A stretch of 47,308 nucleotides of DNA from Plesiocystis pacifica SIR-1 (GCF_000170895.1 NZ_ABCS01000078.1:1-47308); one strand, 5' to 3'; counted from the stretch's first letter, positions 31,963-41,321 are shown. The notes: generated from the sequence alone by a model not told the origin. Numbers and translations: made by a program.

Positions 31963-33555
31963 TCAGCGCCCGCGCAGGTGCTCCGCGAACACGCGCGCGT
32001 CGGGGGCGTGGGCGCGGGCCAGATCTTCGCTCAGCCGCCGCTCTCGAACCAGCCGGGCGAGCACCGCCTCGAGGGCGATCATCCCGTCCTGGCGACCCTT
32101 TTGGATCTCCGAGCGCAGCTGGTGGGCCCGGGAGTCGCGGATCTTCGTGGCCACGGGGGTGTTGACCCGCATGAGCTCGTAGGCGGGCACGAGCGGGCTG
32201 CGCAGCCCGGGCAAGAGCAGCTGGGTGACGACGGCGCGCAGGGAGCCCGCGAGCTGCTCGCGGACCAGGGCGTGGCGGTGCTCGGGGAAGGCGTCGACGA
32301 TGCGGTGGATCGCCGAGGCGGCGTCGGAGCAGTGCAGCGTCGACAGCACCAGGTGCCCGGTCTCGGCGGCCGTGAGCGCGGCCTGGATGGTCTCGGGGTC
32401 GCGCATCTCCCCGACCAGGATGATGTCCGGAGACTCGCGCAAGGCCGCGCGCAGGCCGGCCTGGAAGCTCTCGACGTGCACGCCCAGCTCGCGCTGGTGG
32501 ATCAGCGCGCGGCCCGGGGGGTAGACGTACTCGATGGGGTCTTCGAGGGTGATGATGTGCTTGGGCGCGCTGCGGTTGATGGCCTCGAGCAGGGCGACGA
32601 GGGTCGTCGACTTGCCCGATCCCGCCGGCCCGGTCATCAGCACGAGGCCGTCGCGGTGGGCGGTGAGCGAGTCGAGCTCGCCGCCCAGGCCGAGCTCGCG
32701 CAGGGTCGGCGGGTTGCGCCGCACGGGTCGCAGGGCCGCCGCGAGGCCGCCGAGCTGACGAAAGAGGTTGACCCGAAAGCGCAGCGCGGTGGGCCCGTAG
32801 CCCGCGAGCGCGGCGAAGTCGACGGAGCCGCTCGTCGCCAGCAGCTCGCGCTGGTGGCCGGGCAGCTCGCCAAAGGCGGCGTCGAGATCGAGGGCGCCGA
32901 AGTTCGCGTCGGCGAGCTCCACGATGTTGCCGCCCACGCGCAGGTGGACCTCGCCGCGGGCCGACAAGAACACGTCGGTGGCCCGCTGGAGGACGGCGCG
33001 CTCGAGAAGCTCGGCGAGCTCCGGGTCGCGCACGCGCAGCTCGTGGGCGGGCCCGAGGCTCGGCGCGGACGGTCGGGGCGGCGGGGCGATGGGGGCTCCC
33101 GGGCTCGCCGGCTCGCGGACGCGGGTGGCGGCCGCAGGCGCGGGGGTCGAGGCCGGGCGACTGCGGATCGCCGGACCGCTCGGGCTGCGTTGGATCGCGG
33201 CGGGGGAGGGGCCGGAGCGCCGCCGGGCCCGGGCCTTGCGCTCGTTGAAGTCGAGGCGCAGCCCCGCGGCGGCGCGCCGAATCGTGACCTCGAAGTCGAC
33301 GCCCGAGGGCGTCCGGTGCTGGCACTGCAGGGCCTGGTCGTCGGCGGTGCTCGCCTCGAGGGCGTCGAGCTCCCCGCGTCGCGCCTCGCCGAGGACCTCG
33401 CGGGCGATGTCGCCGAGCATGCCCGCGTCGAGGCCCGGCATCGACAGGGCCTTGCGCGCGCCCCCGCGGCCGATCACCGGGGGCTTGCCGATCTCGAGGT
33501 GGAGGGCGTCCCCGCGTTGGGGCGGGAGGAAGTCCAAGAGCGCGTCGACGAGCAT
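31963..33555 (-). CDS. PilT-like type IV pilus/secretion ATPase with extra N-terminal region
   Basis: A 530-aa GspE/PilT-family ATPase. The C-terminal ~350 residues carry the core: Walker A GPAGSGKST (Lys315), an Asp box (ITLEDPIEY), Walker B/PilT-type ILVGEMRDPET, and a His box (STLHCSDAASAIHRIVD). LRFRVNLFRQ and VTQLLLPG are PilT-like. The first ~100 residues are not PilT and lead into a Pro/Ala/Arg linker (~110-165); I cannot name that domain. PilT proteins power pilus retraction and are usually ~350 aa, so this is a divergent paralogue rather than the main retraction motor. The Sel1 lipoprotein gene follows directly and may be coupled. Confidence 0.82.
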   Translation of the reverse strand: MLVDALLDFLPPQRGDALHLEIGKPPVIGRGGARKALSMPGLDAGMLGDIAREVLGEARRGELDALEASTADDQALQCQHRTPSGVDFEVTIRRAAAGLRLDFNERKARARRRSGPSPAAIQRSPSGPAIRSRPASTPAPAAATRVREPASPGAPIAPPPRPSAPSLGPAHELRVRDPELAELLERAVLQRATDVFLSARGEVHLRVGGNIVELADANFGALDLDAAFGELPGHQRELLATSGSVDFAALAGYGPTALRFRVNLFRQLGGLAAALRPVRRNPPTLRELGLGGELDSLTAHRDGLVLMTGPAGSGKSTTLVALLEAINRSAPKHIITLEDPIEYVYPPGRALIHQRELGVHVESFQAGLRAALRESPDIILVGEMRDPETIQAALTAAETGHLVLSTLHCSDAASAIHRIVDAFPEHRHALVREQLAGSLRAVVTQLLLPGLRSPLVPAYELMRVNTPVATKIRDSRAHQLRSEIQKGRQDGMIALEAVLARLVRERRLSEDLARAHAPDARVFAEHLRGR

Positions 33556-33786
33556 TCGCGGACGAGTTTTGCAGGCGCCGTGCCGCGCTGGCGAGGGAGC
33601 CCTCGCTGGCTCTCAGCGCCCGTCAACGTCCTGTTGGGGCCCGCGCCCTGCCGAAGCTCGCGCTGCGCTTGCTGACGCGATGTCGAAGTTTGCAGGGCGG
33701 GGCTGTCGACTCGTCGCTGGAAGGGGGGCGAAAAGTGACGGCGAGGGCGCGCCGGCAAGTGCAGTTGCCAGCCCGGATGAACGCCT

Positions 33787-33826
33787 CAATTTGAGGCCCG
33801 CGCCGGCTTTGCGCGGACTCAAATTG
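33787..33826. promoter_or_regulatory. inverted repeat in divergent promoter region
   Basis: CAATTTGAG (33787-33795) and CTCAAATTG (33818-33826) are perfect 9-bp arms around a GC-rich 22-nt loop that can pair further with a one-base slip. It lies ~90 bp before the Ser/Thr kinase start in the 358-bp gap between that gene and the PilT-like gene. The downstream 80 bp are AT-rich for this genome and probably hold the promoter. The arms may be a repressor site or an RNA stem. Confidence 0.55.
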
Positions 33827-33913
33827 CTGCGCTTTTGAGCAGAATGAATTCATACGATTTGAGACAGTAGTGATTTTTCACATCAGTCGAATTGAGCACG
33901 CCCGATATTGGAC

Positions 33914-35254
33914 ATGGCATGTCGAGTGCAACATGATCTCCACGTGGACGAGCACAGCGCGAAGGCCAGCTCGGGGGACGAGGGCCCCTGGGCGTCGTGG
34001 GCCGATGACGACGCGGTCGTACAAGCGCGTGATCGCCAGGGCTCCGTGACTTGTCCAAACGCCGTAGAATTGCCCTGCAGCCCGACTCTGGCCGACTTCG
34101 AGGCCCTCGAGCGCGGCGAGCTCGACACCCTGGTGATCGCCGATCGCTACCGCGTCGACCGCTGGCTCGAGTGCGGCGGGATGGCGTCCATATTCGTCGG
34201 CGAGGAGCTCGCTACCGGTCGCGAAGTGGCCATCAAGGTCCTCCAGCACGGCGGCGAGAATTGGCATTCGACACTGCTCCGATTCATCACTGAAGCTCGC
34301 ACGAGCTGTAGCATTCGTCACCCGAACATCGTCGAGGTGCTCGATTGGGGCACGACGCCGGACGCGGTGATGTACATCGTGATGGAGCTGCTGCGCGGGG
34401 AGGACCTGCACGCGACCCTCGAGCGCCGCGGCCGTCTGCCCTGGGAGCGCGTCAAACCCCTGATGCTGCAGCTGTGTGCCGGGTTGGCGGCGGTCCACGA
34501 CGCTGGGGTGGTGCACTGCGATGTCAAGCCCGCGAACTGCTTTCGCGCGGTCGACGGCGGCCTCGAGACCCTCAAGCTCGTCGACTTTGGCATCGCCACA
34601 CTGACACCCGCAGCCCTGGCGGGTCAGCCACCGGTGGGTTCGGAAGTCGTCGGGACGCCGGAGTACATGTCGCCAGAGCAGATCCGAGGCGAGTCGCTGG
34701 ATCCGCGCACCGACGTGTACTCGGCCGGGGTCATCCTCGCCGAGCTGCTCACGGGGCGGACGCCCTTCGAGGGGAGCGACAGGCCAGCCATCTTCGAGGG
34801 GCATCTGCGTGGTCAAGTTCCCCCACTGAGGCGTCTCGCCCCGCCTCACCTTCACTTCGACCGGCGCTTGGAGTCGATTTTCGCGCGCGCCCTCGCCAAG
34901 CAGAGGGGCGAGCGATTTGCGTCGATCCGCGAATTTGCCGCGGCCCTGGAGGGGGTTCCAGCCCACGCCGAGGCCCTGGTGTCCGGCGAGTTCCTCGAGC
35001 TCCCGGTGCTCCTGGCGCAGGCTCGGCTCGAGGCGTCCCGGACCCTCCGCGATGAGCGCGAGCTCGCCGAGCTCGGTGCCCTCGGCGACCTCGACGACCT
35101 CGACGACGCGGATCGCCCCGAGGCGCGGGACGACGAGTGCACCGACGAGCTGCCCTTCATCGAGGCGTCCGGGAGCTTCGAGGCCCGCGCGCAGGGCAAG
35201 CAGCGTCTGCTCGACAAGCTCCTCGAACGCATTCGGCACCGCTGGCGCCGCTGA
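33914..35254 (+). CDS. serine/threonine protein kinase (Hanks type)
   Basis: A 446-aa cytosolic kinase. After ~70 unstructured residues the kinase domain runs ~78-345: a Gly-rich loop of unusual sequence (LECGGMASIFVG), VAIK with Lys108, VVHCDVKPANCF with catalytic Asp203 (HCD in place of HRD), DFG at Asp224, APE-like EYMSPEQ, and DVYSAGVIL. Catalytic residues are present, so it should be active; the Cys of HCD replaces the arginine that contacts a phosphorylated activation loop, suggesting it may not need such activation. The C-terminus is acidic and Glu/Arg-rich with no TM helix. Start ATG 33914, with a TTG two codons upstream as alternative. Confidence 0.85.
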   Translation: MACRVQHDLHVDEHSAKASSGDEGPWASWADDDAVVQARDRQGSVTCPNAVELPCSPTLADFEALERGELDTLVIADRYRVDRWLECGGMASIFVGEELATGREVAIKVLQHGGENWHSTLLRFITEARTSCSIRHPNIVEVLDWGTTPDAVMYIVMELLRGEDLHATLERRGRLPWERVKPLMLQLCAGLAAVHDAGVVHCDVKPANCFRAVDGGLETLKLVDFGIATLTPAALAGQPPVGSEVVGTPEYMSPEQIRGESLDPRTDVYSAGVILAELLTGRTPFEGSDRPAIFEGHLRGQVPPLRRLAPPHLHFDRRLESIFARALAKQRGERFASIREFAAALEGVPAHAEALVSGEFLELPVLLAQARLEASRTLRDERELAELGALGDLDDLDDADRPEARDDECTDELPFIEASGSFEARAQGKQRLLDKLLERIRHRWRR

Positions 35255-35382
35255 AGGGGCCCCCTGCGATAGGTGGCTGAGACGGGTCTCAGTCGCTCTC
35301 CTGGGGGCTTTACAGCCCTGGGGTCCGAGGGTAGATCCCCGGCCAAGGACGCGCCCATGGGGCGCGCGAGGGCAGCGAAGAC

Positions 35383-36528
35383 ATGCGCAGCGCGGGGGAT
35401 ACGCCACTCACTGTCGGAGTTCTCGGGGCTGGCCAGCTGGGCCGGATGCTCGCCCTCGCGGGCGCTCGCCTCGGGCTCCAGATGCGCTTTTTCGACCCCT
35501 CGGACACGGGGCCCTGCGTGGGTCTGGGCGAGCGCTTCGTCGGAGACTGGAACGACGAGGCGTTGGTCCGGGACTTTCTGTCGGGCTGCGACGTCGTCAC
35601 CCTCGAGAACGAGTGGGTCGACCTCGACACCGTCGCGGGCTTGATGCCCGAGGGCGTCCCGCTGCTGCCCGGCAAGCAGACCCTCGACTGGATCTCAAAC
35701 AAGCTCGTGCAAAAGCAGCACGCCGTGGACTCGGACCTGCCGGTCGGGCCGTTTCGGGCGTGTGGCTCCGTGGACGAGGTGCTCGCGGCGGGCGAGGCCT
35801 TCTCCTATCCCATCGTCCTCAAGGGCCTCGAGCACGGCTACGACGGCTACGGCACGGGCACGGCGGCCGACGCCGAGCAGGCCCGGGCGGAGTACGAGCG
35901 CCTCGCCCAAGACGGCGTGGTCCTCGTCGAGTCCTTCGTGCCCTTCGTCCGCGAGCTCTCGGTCATCGTCGCCCGCCGCCCCGACGGCGTCGACGAGGTC
36001 TACCCGGTGCTCTACACCCGACAAAAGGACCACCGCTGCGACGCCGTCGAGATCCCGGCTCCGTGCCCGGACGCGGTCGCGGCTCGGGCCCAGGAGCTCG
36101 GGCGCAAGGCGGCCGCGGCCTACGACTGCGTGGGGGTCGTCGCCGTCGAGATGTTCGAGCTGCCCTCGGGCGAGCTCTACCTCAACGAGCTCGCCCCCCG
36201 GCCGCACAACAGCGGCCACCTGACCATCGACGCCTGCGTGACCTCGCAGTTCGAGAACCACCTGCGGGCGGTGCTCGGCTGGCCGCTGGGCGCCACCCGC
36301 CTGCGCCAGCCGGCCGCGGTCATGGTCAACATCCTCGGCACGCGCGACGGCCTGTCCAACGCGCGCGGGGTCGAGGCGGCGCTGACCGTGCCCGACGCCT
36401 CGGTGCACCTCTACGGCAAGCAAAAGGTCCGGCCCGGGCGCAAGATGGGCCACGTCACCGTGGTCGCAGAGGACCTGGAGACCGCGCGAGAGCACGCCCG
36501 CGAGGCGGCAGGGAAGATCGAGCTATGA
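35383..36528 (+). CDS. purK: 5-(carboxyamino)imidazole ribonucleotide synthase
   Basis: A 381-aa PurK, an ATP-grasp enzyme of purine synthesis that makes N5-CAIR from AIR, bicarbonate and ATP. N-terminal VGVLGAGQLGRMLALAGARLG and FFDPSDTGPC are the family hallmark. The ATP-grasp core follows (YPIVLKGLEHGYDGYGTG, VLVESFVPFVRELSVIVAR), with NELAPRPHNSGHLTIDACVTSQFE near residue 270. Length is typical (~355-385). The last bases overlap the purE start (ATGA), giving the usual purKE operon order seen in many bacteria. No ribosome site stands out; ATG at 35383 adds ten residues before the Rossmann start. Confidence 0.95.
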   Translation: MRSAGDTPLTVGVLGAGQLGRMLALAGARLGLQMRFFDPSDTGPCVGLGERFVGDWNDEALVRDFLSGCDVVTLENEWVDLDTVAGLMPEGVPLLPGKQTLDWISNKLVQKQHAVDSDLPVGPFRACGSVDEVLAAGEAFSYPIVLKGLEHGYDGYGTGTAADAEQARAEYERLAQDGVVLVESFVPFVRELSVIVARRPDGVDEVYPVLYTRQKDHRCDAVEIPAPCPDAVAARAQELGRKAAAAYDCVGVVAVEMFELPSGELYLNELAPRPHNSGHLTIDACVTSQFENHLRAVLGWPLGATRLRQPAAVMVNILGTRDGLSNARGVEAALTVPDASVHLYGKQKVRPGRKMGHVTVVAEDLETAREHAREAAGKIEL

Positions 36529-37025
36529 CGCAAGCAATCGTTGGCATCTGCATGGGCAGCACCTCGGACCTGCCGACCATGGGCGCGGCCTCGGCCGTGC
36601 TCGAGGAGTTTGGGGTCGCCCACGAGACGCGCATCATCTCGGCCCACCGAACCCCGGAGCACATGTACGCGTACGCCAAGGCGGCCCACGCCCGAGGCCT
36701 GCGCGTGCTGATCGCGGGGGCCGGCGGCGCGGCGCACCTGCCCGGGATGCTCGCGGCGCTCACGGTCCTGCCGGTGATCGGCGTGCCCGTGCCGATCGGC
36801 CACCTCGTGGGCACGGACGCGCTGCTGTCGATCGTCCAGATGCCCAAGGGCTGCCCCGTGGCCACGGTCGCCATTGGCCAGGCCGCCAACGCGGGCTACC
36901 TCGCCCTGCGCCTGCTGGCGATGACCGACGACGACCTGCGCGCCAAGATGCTCGCCCACCGCGAGGCGACGGCGGAGCGCGTGCTCGGCAACGACCGAGA
37001 CGTGTCCCAGGGCGTGCACGAGTAG
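36525..37025 (+). CDS. purE: N5-carboxyaminoimidazole ribonucleotide mutase
   Basis: A 166-aa class I PurE that converts N5-CAIR to CAIR, the step after PurK. Family motifs are present: GICMGSTSDLPTM at the N-terminus, the active-site SAHRTPEHMYAYAKAAHARG, IAGAGGAAHLPGMLAALT, and GVPVPIGHLVGTDALLSIVQMPKGCPVATVAIGQAANAGYLA-type C-terminal loops (read here in separate pieces). The catalytic His is in SAHRT. Translational coupling with purK is by ATGA overlap. A perfect 10-bp hairpin 8 nt after the stop is the likely operon end. Confidence 0.95.
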   Translation: MTQAIVGICMGSTSDLPTMGAASAVLEEFGVAHETRIISAHRTPEHMYAYAKAAHARGLRVLIAGAGGAAHLPGMLAALTVLPVIGVPVPIGHLVGTDALLSIVQMPKGCPVATVAIGQAANAGYLALRLLAMTDDDLRAKMLAHREATAERVLGNDRDVSQGVHE

Positions 37026-37032
37026 GGCCTGC

Positions 37033-37057
37033 GCTGCGAGTCACCTGGACTCGCAGC
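37033..37057 (+). terminator. hairpin after purE
   Basis: GCTGCGAGTC (37033-37042) and GACTCGCAGC (37048-37057) form a perfect 10-bp stem with a 5-nt loop ACCTG. It starts 8 nt after the purE stop. No U-tract follows, so it may act as a stabilising 3' end or a non-canonical terminator. Confidence 0.6.
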
Positions 37058-37234
37058 CGAGGCTCGGCCGAGCGCGCTCGGATCACTCGCGGCACCGTGG
37101 GAAGCGAGCTGTGCTTCGGCTGGCCGGTCACACGCGAGAGCCCACACGAAGCGCGCCGGCGGACGCTGGCGACGCCGTGGAGTCGCCCACGTCGACGCGC
37201 TCGATCGCGCGGCGGGGTCGAGTATGGTGCTCGA

Positions 37235-38890
37235 ATGTCGGCCTCGCTCGAGACGCTGCCGGGGCCTCCGCTCACCGGCGTGACGTCCCCGAGCGCGAGG
37301 CGAAGCGCGCCCGAGTTCCTGGCCGCGGGCGCCTCGCTCGGGCGCTACGTCGTCGTCGACTTGTTGGGCGCGGGCGGCATGGGGGCGGTGTACCGGGCCT
37401 ACGACCCCGAGCTCGACCGCGTCGTGGCCCTCAAGCTGGTGCTCCGGCGCGCCAGCGAAGACCACCAGGTCCGACTCCAGCGCGAGGCCCAGGCCATCGC
37501 CAAGCTCTCGCACCCCAACGTCGTGCAGGTCTTCGACGTGGGCCGCGTCGACGGGCAGGGGGCGGTGTTCATCGCCATGGAGTACGTCGCCGGGGGGACC
37601 TTGCGCCAGTGGTTGCGGGCCGAAGAGCGCAGCGTCGCCGACATCCTCGAGGTGTTCCTCGCCGCCGGCGAGGGCCTCGCGGCGGCCCACGAGCGCGGGC
37701 TGATCCATCGCGACTTCAAGCCCGAGAACGTGCTCGTCGACGAGGCCGGCCGGCCGCGGGTGGTCGACTTTGGTCTGGCCAAGCTGTCCGGCCCGGGCGG
37801 GACCAAGGTGACCAAAGTCCCCGGGGGCGTCGCCGGGGAGGTCGCCGTGGTCGCGGCGAACCACTCGGGGCGTCACGACCTGCCGCCCTCGCTGAGCGCG
37901 ACCTCCATGCCCTTCGACAGCGCGATCACCCGCGACGGGGCGACCCTCGGCACGCCGGCCTACATGCCCCCGGAGCAGCACCTGCGCCTCGAGGTCGACG
38001 GCCGCGGCGACCAGTTCTCCTTCGCCGTGGCGCTGTGGGAGGCGTTGTTTCGCCAGCTCCCCTTCGAGGGCAAGAGCGCGGGGGCCTACGCCATGGCGGT
38101 CCTCGACGGCCAGCGCCGCGCGCCGCCCAAAGATGCGAGGAGGGACACGAAGCGAGACGCGAAGGTGCCCAGCCACGTGCTCGTCGCCCTCGAGCGGGCC
38201 CTGGAGGTCGAGGTCGAGGAGCGCTTCCCGACCATGGCCGAGCTGCTCGCGGCCCTGCGCGCGGATCCGCGGGCGCGCCGACGCAGGCGGCGGTGGCTCG
38301 CGGCCATGGGCGTGGGCACGGCGGGCGCGGGGGCGCTGCTGAGCTTCGCCCTCGTCGGGGGCGCCGAGCCGGCGGCCCCGGTCGATCCCTGCGCCGGCGC
38401 GGGCGCGGCCATGGCCGAGCTGTGGACGCCCGCGCGCCGCGAGGCCGTGGACGGGGCCCTGCGCCGCATCGATCGACCTTACGCCGCGAGCACGAGCGCG
38501 CGGGTGGTCGGCGAGCTCGACGAGCTGGTCGCCGACGGGGCCGCGCTGTCCCACGAGCAGTGCCGCCGGGCCGTGATCGGAGCCGAGCGCTCGGGCGATA
38601 CCCAGCTCGGCGCGCGCGGGGCCTGCATCGACGAGCTGCAGCTGCGCACGGCACGGCTCGTCGCCGCCCTCGAGTCCCCGACGCCCACGACCCTCGAGCA
38701 TGGGGTCGACGCGGTGCACGGGCTCCGCGACCTCGCCCAGGCTTGTCGCGACCCCGCGCGGCTCGAGGCGCGTCAGCGGCGGGTCGGCGGCGGGGCGGAG
38801 CTCGAGGGCGTGGCGCTCCAGCTCGACCCGGCCCACGACGCCATCGCGCTGGGCCAGACCGCGGCCGTGACCAAGCTCGAGGCGGCGCAT
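37235..38890 (+). CDS. serine/threonine protein kinase, N-terminal part of a frameshifted kinase-TPR protein
   Basis: Kinase half of a gene split by a frameshift. From the ATG at 37235 come a Gly loop LLGAGGMGAVYRA, VALK (Lys67), IHRDFKPENVL (Asp160), VDFG (Asp178), GTPAYMPPEQ and DQFSFAVALWEALF, so catalysis should be intact. The activation loop is unusually long (~182-245, GGTKVTKVPGG...). A TM helix follows (~352-370) and then the helical linker characteristic of myxobacterial kinases with C-terminal TPRs (WTPARREAVDGAL..., SHEQCRRAVI). At about 38884 the frame must shift by one base to continue into the TPR region. The uncorrected frame runs on without a stop to 41374 but is not protein-like. 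Confidence 0.75.
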
Positions 38891-40142
38891 CCCCGAGGCC
38901 CCCGCGGCGGGCGGGTGGCCAACGGCCCTAGTGCTCGAGCGCGCGGGGCTGACCGCCCACGTGCGCTCGCAAGGCGGCGACTTCGAGGGGGCCCGGGCCG
39001 TGCTGCTCGAAGCGGCCGAGGCCGTCGTCGGCGGACCGCCGGCGCCGCTGTCGGGCGCGGCCTTCCACTCCCAGCTGGGCCTGCTGCTGTGGGACATCGG
39101 CGACATCGACGGCCTCGAGCGCGGCCTGTCCCGGGCGCTGCGCCTGACCGAGGGCGTGCACGGGCCGGACCACCCCGCGACCCACCTGGCCCGGGCCGAG
39201 TTTGGCCACGTCCCCTTCGCGCGCGGCGACTACCCGGAGGCCCTGGCGATCTACACCGCGGCCGAGGCCGCGCTGGCGACCACCCTGCCCGAGGACGACC
39301 TCGATCGCCTGGGCGTGGCGGGGTGGATCGCCGAGACCCTCGACAGCATGTCGCGCCACGCCGAGGCGATCGCGGCCCTCGAGTCCCTGCGCTCGCGCTA
39401 CGCGGCGATCTACGGCGACGCCCACCCCCTGACCCTCGAGCGCCTCGAGTCCCTGGGCCGCTCGCGCCTGCGCGCCGGGGACCACGCGGGCGCGCTCGCG
39501 GACTTCGAGGGCGCGCTCGCGGGGCTGCGCGCCGATCCGGACTGGGACGACGCCGCCCACGAGGCCGTGCTGTTGGCGAACATCGGCGGCGCGCTCATGG
39601 CCGGGGAGGACTGGGCCGGCGCCGAGGCGCGCATGCTCGAGGCCCTCGAGCGCCTGCAGGCCTTTCACACCGCCAGCTTGGACCCCGAGGCCGGGGGCGA
39701 GGCGGGCGAGGGCGAGGACCTGACCATGCAGCTCGTCGCCCTCGAGGCCAACCTCGCGTCGATCCGCAGCGCCAAGGGGGACCTCGCCGGGGCCGTCGAG
39801 GTGCTCGACGCGTGCGTGGCCCGGGTCGACGCCCAGGGCGTGGACGCGAGCCACAACGGGATCATGATTCGCCTCCACCTCGCCCGCGTGCTCGTCGACA
39901 GCGGCGATCCCGAGGCCGCCATCGGGCGGGCCCGCGAGGCCCTCGAGCGGGCCGAGCGAGCGGGCAGCGAGGTGCTGCGCGTGCGCGCGAGCCTGCGCTT
40001 GGCCGGGGCTCTCGACGGCGCGGGTCGAACGCGCGACGCGACCCGGGCCCTCGCCCGCGGGCGCAACCTGGCCGAGACCTTGCCCGACGCCAGCGAGTGG
40101 CTCGAGGCCATCGCGGCCTACGAAGCCCAGCGCGGACACTAG
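38886..40142 (+). CDS. TPR part of a frameshifted kinase-TPR protein
   Basis: Continuation of the kinase gene in the next frame; it begins RIPEAPAAGGWPTALVLERAG and has no natural start (first start-like codon GTG at 38931). About 400 residues of TPRs follow, with typical units such as HPATHLARAEFGHVPFARGDYPEALAIY, HPLTLERLESLGRSRLRAGDH and HNGIMIRLHLARVLVDSGDP. In related myxobacterial kinases this region is extracytoplasmic or linked to the kinase by one TM helix and senses protein partners. If the frameshift is real, this part may not be made. The stop TAG at 40140 lies in the ACTAGCAG end of family A copy 2. Confidence 0.65.
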   Translation, partial: RIPEAPAAGGWPTALVLERAGLTAHVRSQGGDFEGARAVLLEAAEAVVGGPPAPLSGAAFHSQLGLLLWDIGDIDGLERGLSRALRLTEGVHGPDHPATHLARAEFGHVPFARGDYPEALAIYTAAEAALATTLPEDDLDRLGVAGWIAETLDSMSRHAEAIAALESLRSRYAAIYGDAHPLTLERLESLGRSRLRAGDHAGALADFEGALAGLRADPDWDDAAHEAVLLANIGGALMAGEDWAGAEARMLEALERLQAFHTASLDPEAGGEAGEGEDLTMQLVALEANLASIRSAKGDLAGAVEVLDACVARVDAQGVDASHNGIMIRLHLARVLVDSGDPEAAIGRAREALERAERAGSEVLRVRASLRLAGALDGAGRTRDATRALARGRNLAETLPDASEWLEAIAAYEAQRGH

Positions 40143-40404
40143 CAGTCGCCCACCCCGGCCACGCCGGGACCCATGATCCAGGAAAGCGTCGTCCACGGAC
40201 TCAGCTGGCGTTGAACCCGTGGGCGGCTGCCTTTCTCGGTAGGGCATCGGAGAAGTCCTCACGACACCTCGCTTGGTCTTTTCGCCGAGCTCTTTGTCGC
40301 CAAAACTTGCGGTGGGATCCACCACCGCGGCGTTTTGGCTCCGCGATCTCGACGAAAATCCACGGCGCGAGGAGCCGCGATGACTTCTCCGATACCCTGC
40401 TAGT
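40138..40404. repeat. palindromic 3'-end repeat, family A copy 2
   Basis: A 267-bp segment between the convergent TPR and lysR genes, bounded by inverted ACTAGCAG (40138-40145 and, inverted, 40397-40404). Long inverted arms lie at 40239-40257 (GTAGGGCATCGGAGAAGTC) and 40382-40400, matching 17 of 19, and extend inward (CCTCGC on both). The centre can fold as GCGGTGG...CCACC. It shares CTTTGTCGCC and CGTTTTGGCT with the copy at 4063-4232, but the arms themselves differ. The stretch 40146-40238 has no counterpart in the first copy and no gene. The TAG in each ACTAGCAG is a stop codon for the flanking gene. Confidence 0.75.
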
Positions 40405-41299
40405 CGGCGAAGGCCGCGACGAGCATGGCGACGAAGCGCTGGACCTTGGCCGCGCGCCGGCGGGGCGAGGGGATCACCGCGTGCAGGCTCAGCGTCGGCA
40501 GGGCGCACCAGCCCGGGCACACGTGCACGAGCTCGCCGCGCTCGAGCTCGCTGCGGACCAGCAGCTCCGGGAGCAGGGCGAAGCCGGCTCCGCGCACGGC
40601 CAGGGCCGCGAGCGCGGCGGCGCTGTCGACCACGACGGTCGCGCGCGCGGGCAGGGGCAGGGTCTGCTCGCCCCGGGTGACGCTCGCGTAGCGTCGGCGG
40701 GCGCGGTGGTCCAGCCAAGGCGCCCGGTCGAGCTCCGAGGGGTCGCGGGGGCTGCCGTCACGGATCAGCGAAGGCGCGGCGAGCAGGATGTGGTCGGTCT
40801 CGACCAGCAGCCGGGCGCCCAGCTCGGAGTCCGGCAGCGGCCCGGCCCGGATCGCCAGGTCGATGTGATCGCGGATCAGGTCGAGGTTGTGGGCGGTGAC
40901 GCGCAGGTCCACGGCGCAGTCCGGGTAGGCGCGGACGAAGGCGGCGATGACCGGGGCGAGGGTGCGCTCGGCGACGACGTCGGGGGCGGTGAGGACCAGC
41001 GTCCCCCGGGGCTCGGTCCGGCCGTCGACGAGCGCCTCTCGGGCCTCGACCCACTCGGCGAGGATCGCCTCGGCGGCCGCGAGCACGCGCTCGCCCTCGC
41101 TGGTCGTCCGCACCGCCCGGCTCGAGCGCTCGAGCAGGCGCGTATCGAGGGCCTGCTCGAGGGCCGCGACGTGGTGGCTCACGGTGCTGCGCGACAGCCC
41201 CAGGGCCTGGGCCGCGGCCGAGAAGGAGCGCCGACGGGCGACCTCGGCGAACACCAGCAGGCGGGGGAGCTCGGCGGCGAGGGCAGGCTGGTCGCTCAC
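40400..41299 (-). CDS. LysR family transcriptional regulator
   Basis: A 299-aa LysR-type regulator. The N-terminal winged HTH (~10-70) is typical: LLVFAEVARRRSFSAAAQALGLSRSTVSHHVAALEQALDTRLLERSSR (read in pieces). A substrate-binding domain follows (~95-295) with RGTLVLTAPDVVAE and the CAVDLRVTAHNLDLIRDHIDLAIRAGPL stretch of the CrgA/AaeR-like group. A GTG at 41299 places the HTH correctly; the frame remains open upstream through the SnoaL-like gene antisense strand, which is not coding. It diverges from the SnoaL-like gene with an 84-bp gap containing a palindrome, the classical LysR arrangement. Its TAG stop lies in family A copy 2. Confidence 0.88.
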   Translation of the reverse strand: MSDQPALAAELPRLLVFAEVARRRSFSAAAQALGLSRSTVSHHVAALEQALDTRLLERSSRAVRTTSEGERVLAAAEAILAEWVEAREALVDGRTEPRGTLVLTAPDVVAERTLAPVIAAFVRAYPDCAVDLRVTAHNLDLIRDHIDLAIRAGPLPDSELGARLLVETDHILLAAPSLIRDGSPRDPSELDRAPWLDHRARRRYASVTRGEQTLPLPARATVVVDSAAALAALAVRGAGFALLPELLVRSELERGELVHVCPGWCALPTLSLHAVIPSPRRRAAKVQRFVAMLVAAFAD

Positions 41300-41321
41300 G
41301 TCGACCAGTCTGCCCCAGGCA

